The translations under genes were made by a program, and so were the position numbers. Below are positions 12,373 through 12,547 of a stretch of DNA of 12,547 nt, piece after piece. The notes under the pieces were generated by a model. It was given only the letters and a program-made list of their open reading frames with translations, was not told where the DNA came from and did no database searches. Numbering within the stretch: position 1 is the first letter of the stretch; the number at the start of each line of letters is the position of its first letter. This DNA is from a bacterium (lineage in GTDB: Bacteria; Desulfobacterota; GWC2-55-46; DRQE01): positions 1 through 12,547 of the forward strand of contig JALUQR010000097.1 of assembly GCA_027017505.1 (NCBI GenBank), written 5' to 3'.

Positions 12373-12547
12373 ATGGTAATAAGCTACCATGAACTGAGAA
12401 AAATATCACCCAAAAAAGCAAGGGAGCTGGTTCTCAAGGTACTGGAGAGACAAAAAGGCAATGTCTCAAGGACTGCTTCTATCCTCGGGATATCAAGGCA
12501 CACTGTTATGACTACACAGCCCTTGTTCCCTTCGGTGAGTTTCAACT
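12373..12547 (+). CDS. Transposase N-terminus, possibly IS481-like (partial)
   Basis: The frame runs 58 codons from the ATG to the window edge without a stop. It begins MVISYHELRKISPKKA, followed by a homeodomain-like helix-turn-helix (about 17-45, with GNVSRTASILGISRHTV) typical of the N-terminus of IS481/IS3-type DDE transposases. After residue 45 the sequence becomes MTTQPLFPSVSFN, not the basic RRARDG-like linker I would expect, so the gene may be broken or rearranged just inside the window. The catalytic DDE domain is not visible. It is divergent from iscR. GGAG lies 9 nt before the ATG, inside an inverted-repeat arm. The family assignment is tentative. Confidence 0.6.
   Translation, partial: MVISYHELRKISPKKARELVLKVLERQKGNVSRTASILGISRHTVMTTQPLFPSVSFN

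Noticed and set aside
1..12547. CRISPR array, tRNA, rRNA or defence island
   Set aside because: No regularly spaced repeats, no tRNA/rRNA-like sequence and no defence-family proteins were recognised on either strand.

Overview
The window reads as chromosomal DNA of an anaerobic or microaerophilic bacterium. G+C is about half by eye, and codon use is rich in AGG/AGA for Arg and ATA for Ile. These traits, a PerR/di-heme peroxidase/peroxiredoxin/rubredoxin-like cluster, and an isc operon of the kind seen in Nitrospirota and deltaproteobacterial groups suggest a Nitrospirota-like lineage. That placement is an inference, not shown by any marker gene here. All genes are on the minus strand except yjbQ-pfkB-tvp38 and a transposase start at the right edge.

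Layout. (1) 9-2260, minus: a peroxide-defence operon read perR, di-heme cytochrome c peroxidase, 2-Cys peroxiredoxin, then a 33-residue RCKP-type rubredoxin-like protein. It is driven by a clear sigma70 promoter carrying two tandem PerR-box-like sites. (2) 2263-3860, minus: a rhomboid protease and a DUF4412-like exported protein, separated by a 182-bp spacer with hairpins and a 10-bp direct repeat. (3) 3979-5968, plus: yjbQ, a PfkB-family sugar kinase and a TVP38/DedA-like membrane protein, 3-4 bp apart. (4) 5961-9890, minus: mnmA, mtaB, rnc and an Elp3-like radical SAM protein, overlapping or 4 bp apart. (5) 9963-12120, minus: iscR-iscS-iscU, ending in a strong intrinsic terminator just before mnmA. 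(6) 12121-12372: the iscR promoter with a good match to the IscR type-1 site, then an inverted repeat leading into a transposase N-terminus cut by the window end.

How they work together. IscS supplies sulfur and IscU scaffolds Fe-S clusters. MnmA uses cysteine-derived sulfur to make s2U34 in tRNA, while MtaB (two 4Fe-4S clusters) and the radical SAM protein consume Fe-S clusters. Regions 4 and 5 therefore form an Fe-S-to-tRNA-modification block, with RNase III embedded in it. PerR and IscR give the window two metal/redox-sensing regulators, each apparently autoregulated.

I found no CRISPR array, tRNA, rRNA, phage genes or recognisable defence island, and nothing that amounts to a clearly new system. 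The points most worth a second look are the tiny rubredoxin-like gene, the operator architectures, the IscR ligand substitution, the TTG start of iscS, the hairpin over the transposase ribosome-binding site, and the yjbQ-kinase pairing.
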